A stretch of DNA of 64,000 nt from a bacterium (GTDB lineage: Bacteria; Arandabacterota; Arandabacteria; Arandabacterales; Arandabacteraceae): contig JAOZOU010000003.1 of NCBI GenBank assembly GCA_029933125.1, positions 248,001 through 312,000 of the forward strand, given 5' to 3'. Numbering within the stretch: position 1 is the first letter of the stretch; the number at the start of each line of letters is the position of its first letter. Below the pieces are notes generated by a model. The model was not told where the DNA came from and searched no databases. It worked only from the letters and a program-made list of their open reading frames with translations. Shown here one piece after another: positions 10,090 to 19,150 of the stretch. A program made the translations under genes and the position numbers.

Positions 10090-11087
10090 GAAGAGGCGGC
10101 TTCTTAGCTTTTGCGCTTTGCTTGGTCGCGCTCCTGGCTTGTGCCAAGCGGGCTTTCCCACCTGGAGGACCTGAGGACAAAACGCCTCCATTTGTTGTAA
10201 GCATCTCACCAGCAAGTGGTGAGGTTAATGTTCCTCTCGATAGCGAAATCGCGGTTGAATTCAGTGAGCGTATGAAGAAGCGGACTGTTGAAACTGGGAT
10301 TGTCGTGAGCCCCTATCTCGAGTGGAAAAGACGCTACTGGCGCGGCAAAAGCTATGTTATGGTTCCAATGGATAGTCTATCACCCAATACAACTTACCTC
10401 GTCAGCGTATGGGGAAAGGCAAAAGATGCTCATGGGGTAGCCATGGGCGATGCCTTTGTTGGTGGATTCTCAACGGGCCCAAGCCTCGGAAGAGGCAAGA
10501 TAGAGGGCGAGGTTCGCTGGCGCAACATCAAAGTCGGGGCTGCTGTAGTTGAGCTTTACATGGCTGAGACGGACTTTGAAAACTATCCAGACGTTGAACC
10601 TCTCTACGTTGGCTTTACGAGTTCAAGTGGTCATTATGAGTTTGCTTTCCTCGATACTTTGGGCGCCTATAAGGCTGTTGCTTTTGTAGATGAGGATGGC
10701 AATCTTGCCTATGATGAGCCAGAAAAGATTGGGTGCTATCCTGATGTTCTGGAATCGAAGGATAAGGTCAACCTTGAAAGCATAGATATAGTCCTTTGCC
10801 CTGAGGGATTAAGCGGAGTGCTGTCAGGTAAGATCGATAGTACTTATGGAATTACAGCAAGAGCAACTGGGGATTCATCGATTCTTTACTTTAGTCTTGG
10901 TGACGAGCAAGGTCATTTCGAGATAACTTGTATCAAACCAGGCACTTACATTGGTGAGATTTTCGTCGATTCCAATTCCAATTACAAGTTCGATGCAGCC
11001 GACAGCATCGTTGCCTCACTTCCTGACACTCTAAGAATTGAAGCATGCAAACGCACTTCCCTGGGTGAGGTGAAGCCATGGAAATAG
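10086..11087 (+). CDS. Lipoprotein with Big_5-type Ig-like domain
   Basis: Predicted outer-membrane or periplasmic lipoprotein of 333 residues with unknown function. A signal peptide ends in the lipobox LLAC (Cys19), followed by the GGPEDKTPP linker that precedes SbsA-like Ig (Big_5) domains in Bacteroidetes-type genomes. The Ig-like part includes VVSISPASGEVNVPLDSEIAVEF and SPNTTYLVSV (residues about 38-140). A later region (about 150-330) has beta-rich segments with YEFAFLDTLGAYKAVAFVD, like carboxypeptidase-regulatory or prealbumin folds. It overlaps argF by 4 nt and dapF by 10 nt, so it is in the operon despite no metabolic link. Confidence 0.8.
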   Translation: MRRGGFLAFALCLVALLACAKRAFPPGGPEDKTPPFVVSISPASGEVNVPLDSEIAVEFSERMKKRTVETGIVVSPYLEWKRRYWRGKSYVMVPMDSLSPNTTYLVSVWGKAKDAHGVAMGDAFVGGFSTGPSLGRGKIEGEVRWRNIKVGAAVVELYMAETDFENYPDVEPLYVGFTSSSGHYEFAFLDTLGAYKAVAFVDEDGNLAYDEPEKIGCYPDVLESKDKVNLESIDIVLCPEGLSGVLSGKIDSTYGITARATGDSSILYFSLGDEQGHFEITCIKPGTYIGEIFVDSNSNYKFDAADSIVASLPDTLRIEACKRTSLGEVKPWK

Positions 11088-11884
11088 AGTTCACGAAGAT
11101 GTCAGGCGCCGGCAACGATTTCATTTTTCTCGGACCTCGCTACATGGATCTTCTTGATGCTGGCAGCCTAGTTGCAAGGAGGCTGTGCGAGCGAAAACGA
11201 AGCATTGGAGCCGACGGTCTTATCTTTGTTGAGAAAGGCAGTCGCCTTAGAATGCATTACTATAACAGCGATGGTTCACGAGCCTCCTTCTGCGGTAATG
11301 GTGCAAGATGCTTTGTCGTCTATTGCATTACCAATGGGATCGCTGACAACCCTTTCGAGTTTCAATCTGATGCCGGAGCTCATCTTGGAAAGCTTATGGG
11401 TTCGATCCCATCTGTCAGCGTTCCGTTGCCAAGAATCTTGCGTGAGGTTACACTTTCAATAGATGGAAATACCTTCAAAACGACCCTTGTTGAAGCAGGA
11501 GTGCCGCACGCCGTTGTCAGTGTTGCGAGAGTTGCTGAAATCGATGTCGTTACTCTGGGCAGAAAGATAAGATCTCACGACAAGTTTGGAAAGCAGGGTG
11601 CCAATGTCGATTTCGTTGAGATCATAGACAATAGGCAGGCTAAGGTGCGCACCTATGAGAGGGGTGTCGAAGATGAGACACTTGCCTGTGGCAGCGGATG
11701 TGTTGCGGTTGGCTATCTTCTGTGGGAGCTCGGCATGATGCAGGCAAGCAGTAGATTGCATGTTGCTTCCGGGGATACCCTTACAGTTGAAATAGATGAG
11801 GCGAGGAGGGAGGTTTTCCTCGGGGGACCAGCCCGGATTGTCTATGAAGGCAGAATAGACGCTAAGGAGTTGCAAAATGTTTGA
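11078..11884 (+). CDS. dapF: Diaminopimelate epimerase
   Basis: Interconverts LL- and meso-diaminopimelate for lysine and peptidoglycan. 268 residues. N-terminal FTKMSGAGNDFIFL, first catalytic cysteine in FCGNGARCF near residue 75, second in LACGSGCVAV near residue 210. Both are present, so the enzyme should be active. The start overlaps the preceding lipoprotein by 10 nt, and the end overlaps dapA by 8 nt. The dapF-dapA-dapB run forms a compact lysine/DAP block. Confidence 0.97.
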   Translation: MEIEFTKMSGAGNDFIFLGPRYMDLLDAGSLVARRLCERKRSIGADGLIFVEKGSRLRMHYYNSDGSRASFCGNGARCFVVYCITNGIADNPFEFQSDAGAHLGKLMGSIPSVSVPLPRILREVTLSIDGNTFKTTLVEAGVPHAVVSVARVAEIDVVTLGRKIRSHDKFGKQGANVDFVEIIDNRQAKVRTYERGVEDETLACGSGCVAVGYLLWELGMMQASSRLHVASGDTLTVEIDEARREVFLGGPARIVYEGRIDAKELQNV

Positions 11885-12746
11885 AGGAACCTATGTAGCG
11901 ATGATCACTGATTTCAAGAATGGGAATGTTGATTATAGTGCAGCAGCTTCGCTCGCCGCACGCCTTATCCAGGCTGGCGTTGATGGCATCGTGCCAGCGG
12001 GCTGCACCGGTGAAGCAGCTACCCTCAGTTCTGAAGAGCGGCGTAAGTTGATAGAGACTATGATTAAGGTACGCGGTGGATCAGATGTTAAGATAGTGCC
12101 AGGAACGGGATCCAATTCAACGTCTCAGACGATTGAATTGACGAAGATGGCTCAGGACCTGGGTGTCGATGCGGCGATGCTTATCACTCCTTACTATAAT
12201 AAGCCAACCCAGGCAGGGCTGATAAAACATTATGAAGCTGTTGCATCAAAAGTCAGATTGCCTCTGGTTCTTTACAATGTGCCTGGTCGAACGGGTGTGA
12301 ATATGCTTCCTGAGACTGTTGCGAAGCTTTCTCAGGTGGATAACATTGTTGCCATAAAGGAGGCAAGTGGATCAGTAGACCAGGTTGCACGCATAGCAAG
12401 CATGTGTGATATCACTATCCTTTCAGGAGATGACGCCTTGACAGTACCCATGCTTGCTGTTGGGGCAAAAGGTGTTGTCTCTGTTGCTGCGAACGTTGTT
12501 CCTGAGCAGATAGCGAGGATGGTTTCTTCATTCCTTGATGGCAGAATAGAAGATGCAAGAGAGATTCATCTGAGGCTTCTTGATCTCATGCATGTGCTTT
12601 TCATCGAAACCAATCCGGGTCCTGTCAAAGCTGCTTTAAGGATGATGGGACATGGCACGGGTGAGCTCAGACTTCCGCTTGTAGAAGTTTCGGAATCGAG
12701 CAAGGCGCAAATAGAGAAGGTCCTGAGAGATCTGGCGCTTATCTGA
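11877..12746 (+). CDS. dapA: 4-hydroxy-tetrahydrodipicolinate synthase
   Basis: Condenses pyruvate with aspartate semialdehyde, the first committed step of the DAP pathway. 289 residues, (beta/alpha)8 barrel. Motifs: GCTGEAATLSSEER near residue 42, tyrosine in TPYYNKPTQAG near residue 105, Schiff-base lysine in VAIKEASGS near residue 161, and SGDDALTVPML near residue 187. Start ATG 11877 overlaps the dapF end; AAGGAG lies 7 nt upstream. Followed 9 nt later by dapB. Confidence 0.98.
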   Translation: MFEGTYVAMITDFKNGNVDYSAAASLAARLIQAGVDGIVPAGCTGEAATLSSEERRKLIETMIKVRGGSDVKIVPGTGSNSTSQTIELTKMAQDLGVDAAMLITPYYNKPTQAGLIKHYEAVASKVRLPLVLYNVPGRTGVNMLPETVAKLSQVDNIVAIKEASGSVDQVARIASMCDITILSGDDALTVPMLAVGAKGVVSVAANVVPEQIARMVSSFLDGRIEDAREIHLRLLDLMHVLFIETNPGPVKAALRMMGHGTGELRLPLVEVSESSKAQIEKVLRDLALI

Positions 12747-12755
12747 GAGGTAATT

Positions 12756-13547
12756 ATGCTCAAGCTCTGTCTTGTTGGTGGACTCGGCCGAATGGGAAAG
12801 ACCATTGCAGGTGCTGTCCAGCAGACTGAGGATGCCATGATTAGCTCAGTCTGGGAGCATCCTGAGATCGCTGCTGAGAAACCTAATTATAAACTTGAAA
12901 CTGGCTATTCCAAGAATGAGGTGGTCGTTACTGCCCAAGGTGTGGATGCTGCAAGCCTTGCCGATGTAATCGTCGATTTCTCGACTTCTGAGATCTTCGA
13001 TCAGATTGTCGAAGTTGCAGCTAACCTTGAGAAACCCTTGGTGACAGGTACAACGGGTATCGAGGCAAAGGCGCAGAAGCTGGAAGCTCTGGCCAGTAAG
13101 GTGGCAGTTGTTGATGCGCCCAATATGGCACTTGGTGTTAACCTGCTTTTTGCCATCACCGAGATGATCGGTAGGTCACTTCCTGCCGCCTGTGACATCG
13201 AAATTGTTGAGGCGCATCACCGTACCAAACGTGATGCCCCAAGTGGCACAGCACTCAGGATAGCCAACATACTTTCAGACATCATGGGGCGCGATGTGAG
13301 TATGGAGCCACACAGGCTAAGTCGTAGCGATGGGATAAGAATACATTCGCTAAGAATGGGAGCAGTGCCCGGTATCCATTCTGTTTATTTTGCTCTTGAA
13401 GGTGAAGTTCTTGAAATCAAACATACTGCGCTTTCGAGATCATGTTTTGCAGCCGGGGCAGTTAGAGCTGCATTTTTTGTTTCTGAAGCTCCACCGGGCA
13501 TCTATGATATGAAAGCAGTACTGGGTATTAAGAGAAGGAGGGATTGA
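12756..13547 (+). CDS. dapB: 4-hydroxy-tetrahydrodipicolinate reductase
   Basis: NAD(P)H-dependent reductase acting directly after DapA. 263 residues. N-terminal nucleotide-binding LVGGLGRMGKTIAG, TGTTGI near residue 95, catalytic histidine region IVEAHHRTKRDAPSGTAL near residue 152. Start ATG 12756 is preceded by GAGAGG. The window has no lysC or asd, so the upstream aspartate pathway must be encoded elsewhere. Confidence 0.97.
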   Translation: MLKLCLVGGLGRMGKTIAGAVQQTEDAMISSVWEHPEIAAEKPNYKLETGYSKNEVVVTAQGVDAASLADVIVDFSTSEIFDQIVEVAANLEKPLVTGTTGIEAKAQKLEALASKVAVVDAPNMALGVNLLFAITEMIGRSLPAACDIEIVEAHHRTKRDAPSGTALRIANILSDIMGRDVSMEPHRLSRSDGIRIHSLRMGAVPGIHSVYFALEGEVLEIKHTALSRSCFAAGAVRAAFFVSEAPPGIYDMKAVLGIKRRRD

Positions 13548-13548
13548 A

Positions 13549-14427
13549 TTGCTTGGAAGATCCTGGATTATGCTCTTCGTCATAGCAATATGTGTAGCAG
13601 TCGGCATCGCATTCATGCTCTATCTTGTGATAGGTGGATTGATTGGAGGTGGACCTAATCTAGGTTTTGGCAAGGGTGTTGGACTTGTTGAGGTGAAGGG
13701 GACCCTTATAAACCCTGATCCTGTCGTTGAGCAAATCGACGAGCTTTCCAAGAACAGTGGCGTGGGTGCAATTGTCGTACGCATTGAGAGTCCTGGTGGT
13801 ATTGTCGCTGCCGCTCAGGAGATTTACTCCGAACTGAGAAAGGTGAGTGAAAGTGGCAAACCTGTAGTTGCCTCTATGGGTGGGGTGGCAGCAAGTGGAG
13901 GCTATTATGTTGCCTGTGGAGCCGATTCCATCGTTGCCAATCCAGGAACACTCACGGGCAGCATTGGAGTGATCATGAGTTTCGCAAATACTCAGGAGCT
14001 CATGCGTAAAATAGGTGTGGGTTTCGAGGTTGTGAAGACAGGGGAGTACAAGGATCTTGGTTCGATGACGCGTCCGCTGACGCCATCAGAGCGTAAGCTG
14101 GTCGGTGAGCTCCTTGAAGATGTTTATGACCAATTTGTCGAGGTCATCTCAAATGAGCGGGGCATAGATGCAGCCGATGTGCGCAAGTTTGCTGATGGAC
14201 GCCTGCTCACGGGACGCCAGGCTTATGAGTTAGGCCTCGTTGATAGACTTGGGGACTTGCGTGATGCCGTGGCCCTGGCTGGCAGGCTAGCAGGTATAGA
14301 GGGTGAGCCTACAATCGTCAAACCAAGAAGGAGACCTATCGCGCTTTGGAGTGTGATTGAGGATCTCCTTAGCAAGACCTCCTCCGCTCTTCCCAGCGGG
14401 GTCAGGCTGGAATACTGCCTCAGATAA
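13549..14427 (+). CDS. sppA: Signal peptide peptidase SppA (short, 36K-type)
   Basis: Membrane-bound serine protease that degrades cleaved signal peptides, facing the periplasm. 292 residues. One N-terminal membrane segment (about residues 6-32) is followed by a ClpP-like fold. The catalytic serine is in VAASGGYYVACGAD, and the lysine base is in TGEYKDLGSMTRPLTPSER. IESPGGIVAAAQEIY is also typical. TTG 13549 is the start: AAGGAGG lies 6 nt upstream and the dapB stop is just before it. Length fits the single-domain form, not the 67-kDa E. coli enzyme. Confidence 0.93.
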   Translation: MLGRSWIMLFVIAICVAVGIAFMLYLVIGGLIGGGPNLGFGKGVGLVEVKGTLINPDPVVEQIDELSKNSGVGAIVVRIESPGGIVAAAQEIYSELRKVSESGKPVVASMGGVAASGGYYVACGADSIVANPGTLTGSIGVIMSFANTQELMRKIGVGFEVVKTGEYKDLGSMTRPLTPSERKLVGELLEDVYDQFVEVISNERGIDAADVRKFADGRLLTGRQAYELGLVDRLGDLRDAVALAGRLAGIEGEPTIVKPRRRPIALWSVIEDLLSKTSSALPSGVRLEYCLR

Positions 14428-14434
14428 AATTAGT

Positions 14435-14463
14435 TTGACAATACCCCGATAGGTTGCTAACTT
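14435..14463 (+). promoter_or_regulatory. Candidate sigma-70 promoter for the FmdB/HU/COX24-like group
   Basis: Perfect -35 TTGACA (14435-14440), 17-nt spacer, TAACTT (14458-14463). It lies in the gap after sppA and begins a new transcription unit. Confidence 0.6.
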
Positions 14464-14493
14464 ATTGCAGGCTAAGCCAGAGGAGGGATTGCT

Positions 14494-14715
14494 TTGCCCA
14501 TCTTCGAATATGAATGCTCTAATTGCAAACGTAGCTTTGAGGTTCTCGTCTCAAGGTCGCAAATCCCTCAGACTAAGTGCCCATTTTGCAAGTCAAAAAG
14601 GGTTACAAAGCTTTTCTCAAGCTTTGGGATTGGAGGGTCATCTAAGGTTGGCTCTTCCCGTGCATCCTCGTCCTGTGCCACATGTTCATCGCGCAATTGT
14701 GCAACATGCGGATAG
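14494..14715 (+). CDS. FmdB-family zinc-ribbon protein
   Basis: Small putative regulatory protein of 73 residues. The N-terminal zinc ribbon MPIFEYECSNC plus CPFCKS fits the FmdB/CxxC_CxxC_SSSS family. A Ser/Gly-rich linker follows, then a second Cys cluster (SSCATCSSRNCATCG) at the extreme C-terminus. TTG 14494 is the start, with GAGGAGGG 6 nt upstream. The family often sits beside translation or DNA-binding genes, but its molecular role is not established. Confidence 0.85.
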   Translation: MPIFEYECSNCKRSFEVLVSRSQIPQTKCPFCKSKRVTKLFSSFGIGGSSKVGSSRASSSCATCSSRNCATCG

Positions 14716-14730
14716 TGAAAGGGGGCAACC

Positions 14731-15015
14731 ATGACAAAAGCTGACATAGTCGAACAAATCGCTAATGCAACAGGACTTACTAAGCGTGATGTTGCGGTGG
14801 TTGTCGACCTTTTGTTGGAGACCATATCCAAAGCACTTGCTGAGCGTGAGCATATTGAGATCAGAGGTTTTGGTAGCTTCAAGGTCAAGACGAGGCGAGC
14901 TCGTGTCGCTCGTAATCCGAGGACTGGAGAGCGGGTTGATGTTCCCGAGAAGATTGTTCCCTACTTCAAAGCCTCAAGAGATTTAGTAAAACTCGTAGAT
15001 TCTGTCCAGGCCTAA
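14731..15015 (+). CDS. hup: HU/IHF-family DNA-binding protein
   Basis: Nucleoid protein that bends DNA as a dimer. 94 residues, normal HU length. The N-terminal helices (MTKADIVEQIANATGLTKRDVAVVVD) precede the beta-arm motif RGFGSFKVKTRRARVARNPRTGE. The canonical arm proline is replaced by RNPRTGE followed by VPEKIVPYFKAS, which is typical of HU. ATG 14731 is preceded by GAAAGGGGG. It lies 15 nt after the zinc-ribbon gene. Confidence 0.95.
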   Translation: MTKADIVEQIANATGLTKRDVAVVVDLLLETISKALAEREHIEIRGFGSFKVKTRRARVARNPRTGERVDVPEKIVPYFKASRDLVKLVDSVQA

Positions 15016-15036
15016 CGCTTACCGGGGGTGAATGAG

Positions 15037-15132
15037 GTGCCTTGTGGAAGAAAGCGTAAAAAGCACAAGATAAAGACGCATAAGCGTAAGAAGCGGTTGA
15101 GAAGAGACAGGCACAAGAAAAAGAAGAGATAA
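15037..15132 (+). CDS. 31-residue basic protein, AURKAIP1/COX24 (mS38-like) family
   Basis: Reads VPCGRKRKKHKIKTHKRKK then RLRRDRHKKKKR, almost entirely Lys, Arg and His. It matches the short bacterial AURKAIP1/COX24-domain proteins, relatives of mitochondrial ribosomal protein mS38, known mainly from Bacteroidetes-type genomes and thought to associate with the ribosome. GTG 15037 follows GGGGGTG with 6-nt spacing. It begins 21 nt after the HU stop and ends 9 nt before rnr. Overlooking it is easy because of its length. The ribosomal role is inference from the family. Confidence 0.8.
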   Translation: MPCGRKRKKHKIKTHKRKKRLRRDRHKKKKR

Positions 15133-15141
15133 GTTAACTAG

Positions 15142-17391
15142 GTGACTATCGATAAAAGATCGGTTCTGTCCGCTCTCAAGGAAGCAGGATCCAGAGGTCT
15201 TAAAAGCAAAGATATTGCCAAGTATCTTGGTGTAAAATCACGCCAATACAGAGCACTCAAATCCCTCCTTGATGAACTTGAGCAGACGGGCGCTATCGTG
15301 CGTGGAAGGCGAAGGAGATATCTGCTTCCTGAGTACGCAGGCTACCTAACAGGCCGTTTTATAGGCTATGGTAGAAGCGTGGGGCTTCTCGTGTCACTTG
15401 ATGGTAGCGAGGTTTTGCGAGTCTCCGGGGAATCCCTCGAAAGTGTTAGCAGCGGCGATCTCGTAGTCGCAAGGGTTGCAAAGGGTAGATCAGGTGAGAA
15501 AGAGGCACGCATCCTGCGAATTGTTGAAAGAGGTTCAACAAGTCTAATTGGACAGATGGCTGGCGATCGCAGGAAAAAGGTTGCATATGTGAGCCGCAAC
15601 AGACGCTACAGAAGTGTTGCTATAAGTGACCCAACAGGTGCCAAAGCAGGTGACTATGTTGTTGTGCGCGTTGGTCAAGGGGGTGAGCCCTATGAGCGCA
15701 CTTCTGGAAGGATTATAGAGGTACTTGGCGGTCACTTTAGCCCTGGTGAGGACTTTGCAAGTATTGTCAGGGAATTCAATTTGCCTGTTGGATTTCCGCA
15801 GGAAGTGGAAAATGAAGTAGAAGCCATACGTGATGAAATCCCAGAGGAAGAAAAAGTACGTCGAAGAGATCTCACCGACCTTCTCACTTTTACAATTGAT
15901 CCGGCTGATGCCAAGGATTTTGACGATGCTATATCGGTTGAATCTATAGACAACGGTACAACTGAAATCGGAGTTCACATTGCTGATGTGAGTCATTATG
16001 TGAGGCAGGACTCATGGTTGGATCGTGATGCGATGGCAAGGGGCAGGAGTGTCTATCTTGTTGATCGGGTAATTCCCATGCTACCACACAAGCTTTCGAG
16101 CGAGGTAGCAGCGCTTCAGCCCAATAAGCCGCGTCTTGCTCTCAGCGTTGTTATGCGTCTGAACCGGGACGGTGATGTAAAGGATTATGAGATTTTCGAA
16201 AGCATAATCCAGAGTAAGGCAAGGCTTAACTATGAGGAGGCGCAAAGCCTTATTGAAAGAGGAGCCGGGTGGAGAGCACCAAGGCTCACCAAGAAAATTG
16301 CAAATGCTCTCAAACTGGCTGATGAGCTTGCCCATCGCCTAAAAGAGAAAAGGATCGAGCGCGGAGCCATCGAGCTTGAAACGCCCGAGCTTGATATCGT
16401 CATAGATGATTCGGGAAAGGTCGTTGATCTTAAACCTGCTGCAAGACTTGCCTCGCATGATCTCATCGAAGAGCTGATGGTCCTTGCTAACGAGACGGTT
16501 GCCAATCATATGGCATACCTTGGGAGATCCTTCATATATAGGGTGCATGAGGTGCCAGCGGAGAAGGACATGCGTGAGCTTTCGCAATTCGCTAGCGCAA
16601 TGGGTTATCGCTTCCGGTGGTCAAGAGGGACATCGCCTCGAGCCCTTCAGGCTCTAATAGAAAAGGTTAAGGGCAAGGCCGAGCAATACATCGTTTCGAT
16701 GTTCTTGCTCAGAAGCCTCAAGAAGGCTCGTTATTCGGAACGCAATGTTGGACACTTTGGCCTTGCAAGCAAATGCTATACCCATTTCACATCTCCCATA
16801 AGGCGCTATCCTGATCTCATTGTTCATAGGTTATTGAAGATCTATGGCTTGACAAAAGCTTCGCCTCGCGATCCAAAAAGGCTTACGAGGTTCCTCAGGC
16901 AGGTTGCTGAGATAGCGTCAACTAAGGAGGTTGAGGGAGATGAGGCTGAGCGTGCATCAATAAAGGCAAGGGTTGCGGAGTACATGTCGAGGCATGTCGG
17001 TGAGGAATACTGGGGTGTGATCTCAGGTGTGCAGGACTTTGGATTCTTCGTTATGCTTGAGGATACTCTTGTGGAAGGGCTTGTTCATGTTGCAACCCTG
17101 GATGATGACTATTATTCACTCGATGCGACAGGGACGATGCTTGTGGGTTCACGAAGTGGCCGTTGTTACAGGATCGGCGACAGGGTGCTTGTGAGAGTCG
17201 ATAAGGTGAGTCGAGCCGACCGTGAAGTTGATTTTAGTGTGATTGCCACTGAAAGCGATAGAAGAGTCGAAAGGAGAGTTGCACGTTCGAGATCTTCTGG
17301 AGTAGTATCGGAGAGGGTGAAAACTTCACATGTACCCCACAGGCTCAAGGCAAAGTCCAAGCCAAGGCGAGGCAAATCGAAAAGGCGGTGA
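15142..17391 (+). CDS. rnr: Ribonuclease R
   Basis: Processive 3'-5' exoribonuclease that degrades structured RNA. 749 residues. An N-terminal winged-helix region (SVLSALKEAGSRGLKSKDIAKYLG) is followed by cold-shock domains, then the RNB catalytic domain with DPADAKDFDDAISV near residue 254 carrying the metal-binding aspartates. The TSPIRRYPDLIVHR signature lies near residue 552, an S1 domain near 610-690, and a highly basic C-terminal tail. Start is GTG 15142 with only a weak purine-rich upstream stretch. It ends 7 nt before the chosen gltX start. Confidence 0.96.
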   Translation: MTIDKRSVLSALKEAGSRGLKSKDIAKYLGVKSRQYRALKSLLDELEQTGAIVRGRRRRYLLPEYAGYLTGRFIGYGRSVGLLVSLDGSEVLRVSGESLESVSSGDLVVARVAKGRSGEKEARILRIVERGSTSLIGQMAGDRRKKVAYVSRNRRYRSVAISDPTGAKAGDYVVVRVGQGGEPYERTSGRIIEVLGGHFSPGEDFASIVREFNLPVGFPQEVENEVEAIRDEIPEEEKVRRRDLTDLLTFTIDPADAKDFDDAISVESIDNGTTEIGVHIADVSHYVRQDSWLDRDAMARGRSVYLVDRVIPMLPHKLSSEVAALQPNKPRLALSVVMRLNRDGDVKDYEIFESIIQSKARLNYEEAQSLIERGAGWRAPRLTKKIANALKLADELAHRLKEKRIERGAIELETPELDIVIDDSGKVVDLKPAARLASHDLIEELMVLANETVANHMAYLGRSFIYRVHEVPAEKDMRELSQFASAMGYRFRWSRGTSPRALQALIEKVKGKAEQYIVSMFLLRSLKKARYSERNVGHFGLASKCYTHFTSPIRRYPDLIVHRLLKIYGLTKASPRDPKRLTRFLRQVAEIASTKEVEGDEAERASIKARVAEYMSRHVGEEYWGVISGVQDFGFFVMLEDTLVEGLVHVATLDDDYYSLDATGTMLVGSRSGRCYRIGDRVLVRVDKVSRADREVDFSVIATESDRRVERRVARSRSSGVVSERVKTSHVPHRLKAKSKPRRGKSKRR

Positions 17392-17397
17392 TTGGAT

Positions 17398-18867
17398 TTG
17401 AGCTCACAGGTGAGAGTGCGTTTTGCGCCCAGCCCAACAGGCTATCTCCATGTTGGTGGAGCAAGGACAGCACTTTTCAACTGGCTGTTCGCACGCAACA
17501 AGGGTGGTCAATTTGTCCTCAGGATAGAGGATACTGACATGGAACGCTCAAGTGAGGAATCGTATCGTGCGATTGTGGAGGACATGCGCTGGCTTGGATT
17601 GGACTGGGATGAAGGTCCTAAGGTTGGCGGTGACTATGGACCCTACTTCCAGTCAGAGCGCAGGCCCATCTATTCAGAGTGGTGTCAGCGTCTTCTCAAT
17701 GAGGGTAAGGCTTACCGTTGCTTCTGCTCGCAGGATGACTTGAAAAGGATGCGTGAGGAGTTACGTAGGCTGGGTAAGGACATAAAGTATGACAGAAGAT
17801 GTCGTGATCTCTCATCTGATGAGGTAAGCCAAAGACTTGATGCTGGCAAGCCATTTGTCGTGAGGTTCAAGGCTCCGCTTTCAGGTCAAACAATTGTTGA
17901 GGATATTGTAAAGGGCAATATTACCTTCGAGAATTCCACCCTTGATGATTTCATCCTCCTCAAGTCAGACGGCTATCCAACGTATAATTTTGCATGTGTC
18001 ATCGATGATATGTTGATGAAGATTTCCCATGTCATAAGAGGGGATGACCATCTCTCTAACACTCCCAAGCAAATCCTTATCTACAGAGCCTTTGGTGCAA
18101 CACCACCGAGGTTTGCTCATGTTCCCATGATTATGGGTCCTGATAGAACACGCCTAAGCAAACGGCATGGGGCTACATCAGTTGGCCAATTCAGGGAGGA
18201 TGGCTATCTGCCTGAAGCCATGGTCAACTACCTTGCTCTTCTTGGATGGTCATACGATGACGCAACGACGCTTTTTGCGCGCGAAGATCTCATTGCGAAA
18301 TTCTCACTTGAGAAGGTGAGTTCAACTCCAGCTGTCTTTGACTATGCTAAGCTCCAGTGGCTTAATGGGGAATACATGAAGCGCAGGCCTATCTCTGACA
18401 GAGCGCATCTTGTGGTACCTCATCTCATAAGAGCAGGACTTGTACACGAACCTCTGAGTGCCGAGTTAAAGGCCTACATTGGGCGCGTTGTCGATGTTGT
18501 TGGTGAGAGGCTCAAGGTCGGAAATCAAATTGTTGAGCTTGCCGATTTCTTCTTCAAGGATGAAATCTCCTATGATGAGGATGTTGCTGGGATCCTTAAG
18601 CAGCATCATGTGCCGGCTGTGTTGAAATTGCTCGAAGATCGACTTGAGAAGCTGGATGGTTTCGCTGCGGCATCGATTGAGAAAGTCATGCGTGGCCTTG
18701 TCTCAGAGATGGGTCTCAAGACGGGACAGCTCTTCCAACCGGTCAGAATAGCTCTAACAGGTAAGAAGCACAGCCCAGATCTCCTGAGGATAATGGAGGT
18801 TTTGGGAAAAGAGCGTGTGATAGCGAGGTTAAAGCTTGCCCGCAAGAAGGCCCTGGAGATGCAATAG
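17398..18867 (+). CDS. gltX: Glutamyl-tRNA synthetase
   Basis: Charges tRNA-Glu with glutamate. About 489 residues. Class I signatures: HIGH-type PSPTGYLHVGGARTALFNWL at the N-terminus and KMSKS-type RTRLSKRHGATSV near residue 258. The C-terminal anticodon-binding helices include KLQWLNGEYM. TTG 17398 fits AAGGCGG with about 9-nt spacing better than TTG 17392. A separate GlnRS is encoded downstream, so this enzyme need not be the non-discriminating type. Confidence 0.96.
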   Translation: MSSQVRVRFAPSPTGYLHVGGARTALFNWLFARNKGGQFVLRIEDTDMERSSEESYRAIVEDMRWLGLDWDEGPKVGGDYGPYFQSERRPIYSEWCQRLLNEGKAYRCFCSQDDLKRMREELRRLGKDIKYDRRCRDLSSDEVSQRLDAGKPFVVRFKAPLSGQTIVEDIVKGNITFENSTLDDFILLKSDGYPTYNFACVIDDMLMKISHVIRGDDHLSNTPKQILIYRAFGATPPRFAHVPMIMGPDRTRLSKRHGATSVGQFREDGYLPEAMVNYLALLGWSYDDATTLFAREDLIAKFSLEKVSSTPAVFDYAKLQWLNGEYMKRRPISDRAHLVVPHLIRAGLVHEPLSAELKAYIGRVVDVVGERLKVGNQIVELADFFFKDEISYDEDVAGILKQHHVPAVLKLLEDRLEKLDGFAAASIEKVMRGLVSEMGLKTGQLFQPVRIALTGKKHSPDLLRIMEVLGKERVIARLKLARKKALEMQ

Positions 18868-18916
18868 CGGCGGCTTGGGCTGTCTCGCATACTGCCCTGT
18901 AGCAAGGCCTTAGCGC

Positions 18917-18946
18917 TTGACAGTCTCTCACTTCTGGCGCTATATT
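18917..18946 (+). promoter_or_regulatory. Sigma-70 promoter for tRNA-Gln
   Basis: TTGACA (18917-18922), 18-nt spacer, TATATT (18941-18946), 19 nt before the tRNA. Strong -35 and -10 boxes as expected for a stable RNA. Confidence 0.75.
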
Positions 18947-18965
18947 TGAAATGCTTGGTAATGTT

Positions 18966-19039
18966 TGGGGTGTCGTCTAATGGCAGGACAGCAGACTCTG
19001 GATCTGCGTGTGGGGGTTCGAATCCTCCCACCCCAGCCA
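18966..19039 (+). tRNA. tRNA-Gln (anticodon CTG)
   Basis: The acceptor strands TGGGGTG and CACCCCA pair perfectly. The anticodon arm GCAGA/TCTGC closes the 7-base loop CTCTGGA, with CTG at positions 34-36 and T33 in front. The T-arm GGGGG-TTCGAAT-CCTCC has one G-T pair. The 3' CCA is encoded. It decodes CAG. It lies between gltX and glnS, and has its own promoter. Confidence 0.97.
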
Positions 19040-19107
19040 AATGCTCGCCGAGGTGACTATCAGTAGACCTCTCCATAGCATATGGTGTGCGCTCTCCAAC
19101 GGTGCTC

Positions 19108-19135
19108 TTGTATCAGCCTGTCCCGGACTTATTCT
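19108..19135 (+). promoter_or_regulatory. Candidate promoter for the cupin gene
   Basis: TTGTAT (19108-19113), 16-nt spacer, TATTCT (19130-19135). The -10 region shares the 13-mer GACTTATTCTCAA with the topA promoter. Confidence 0.4.
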
Positions 19136-19150
19136 CAAAGAAGGATTACT

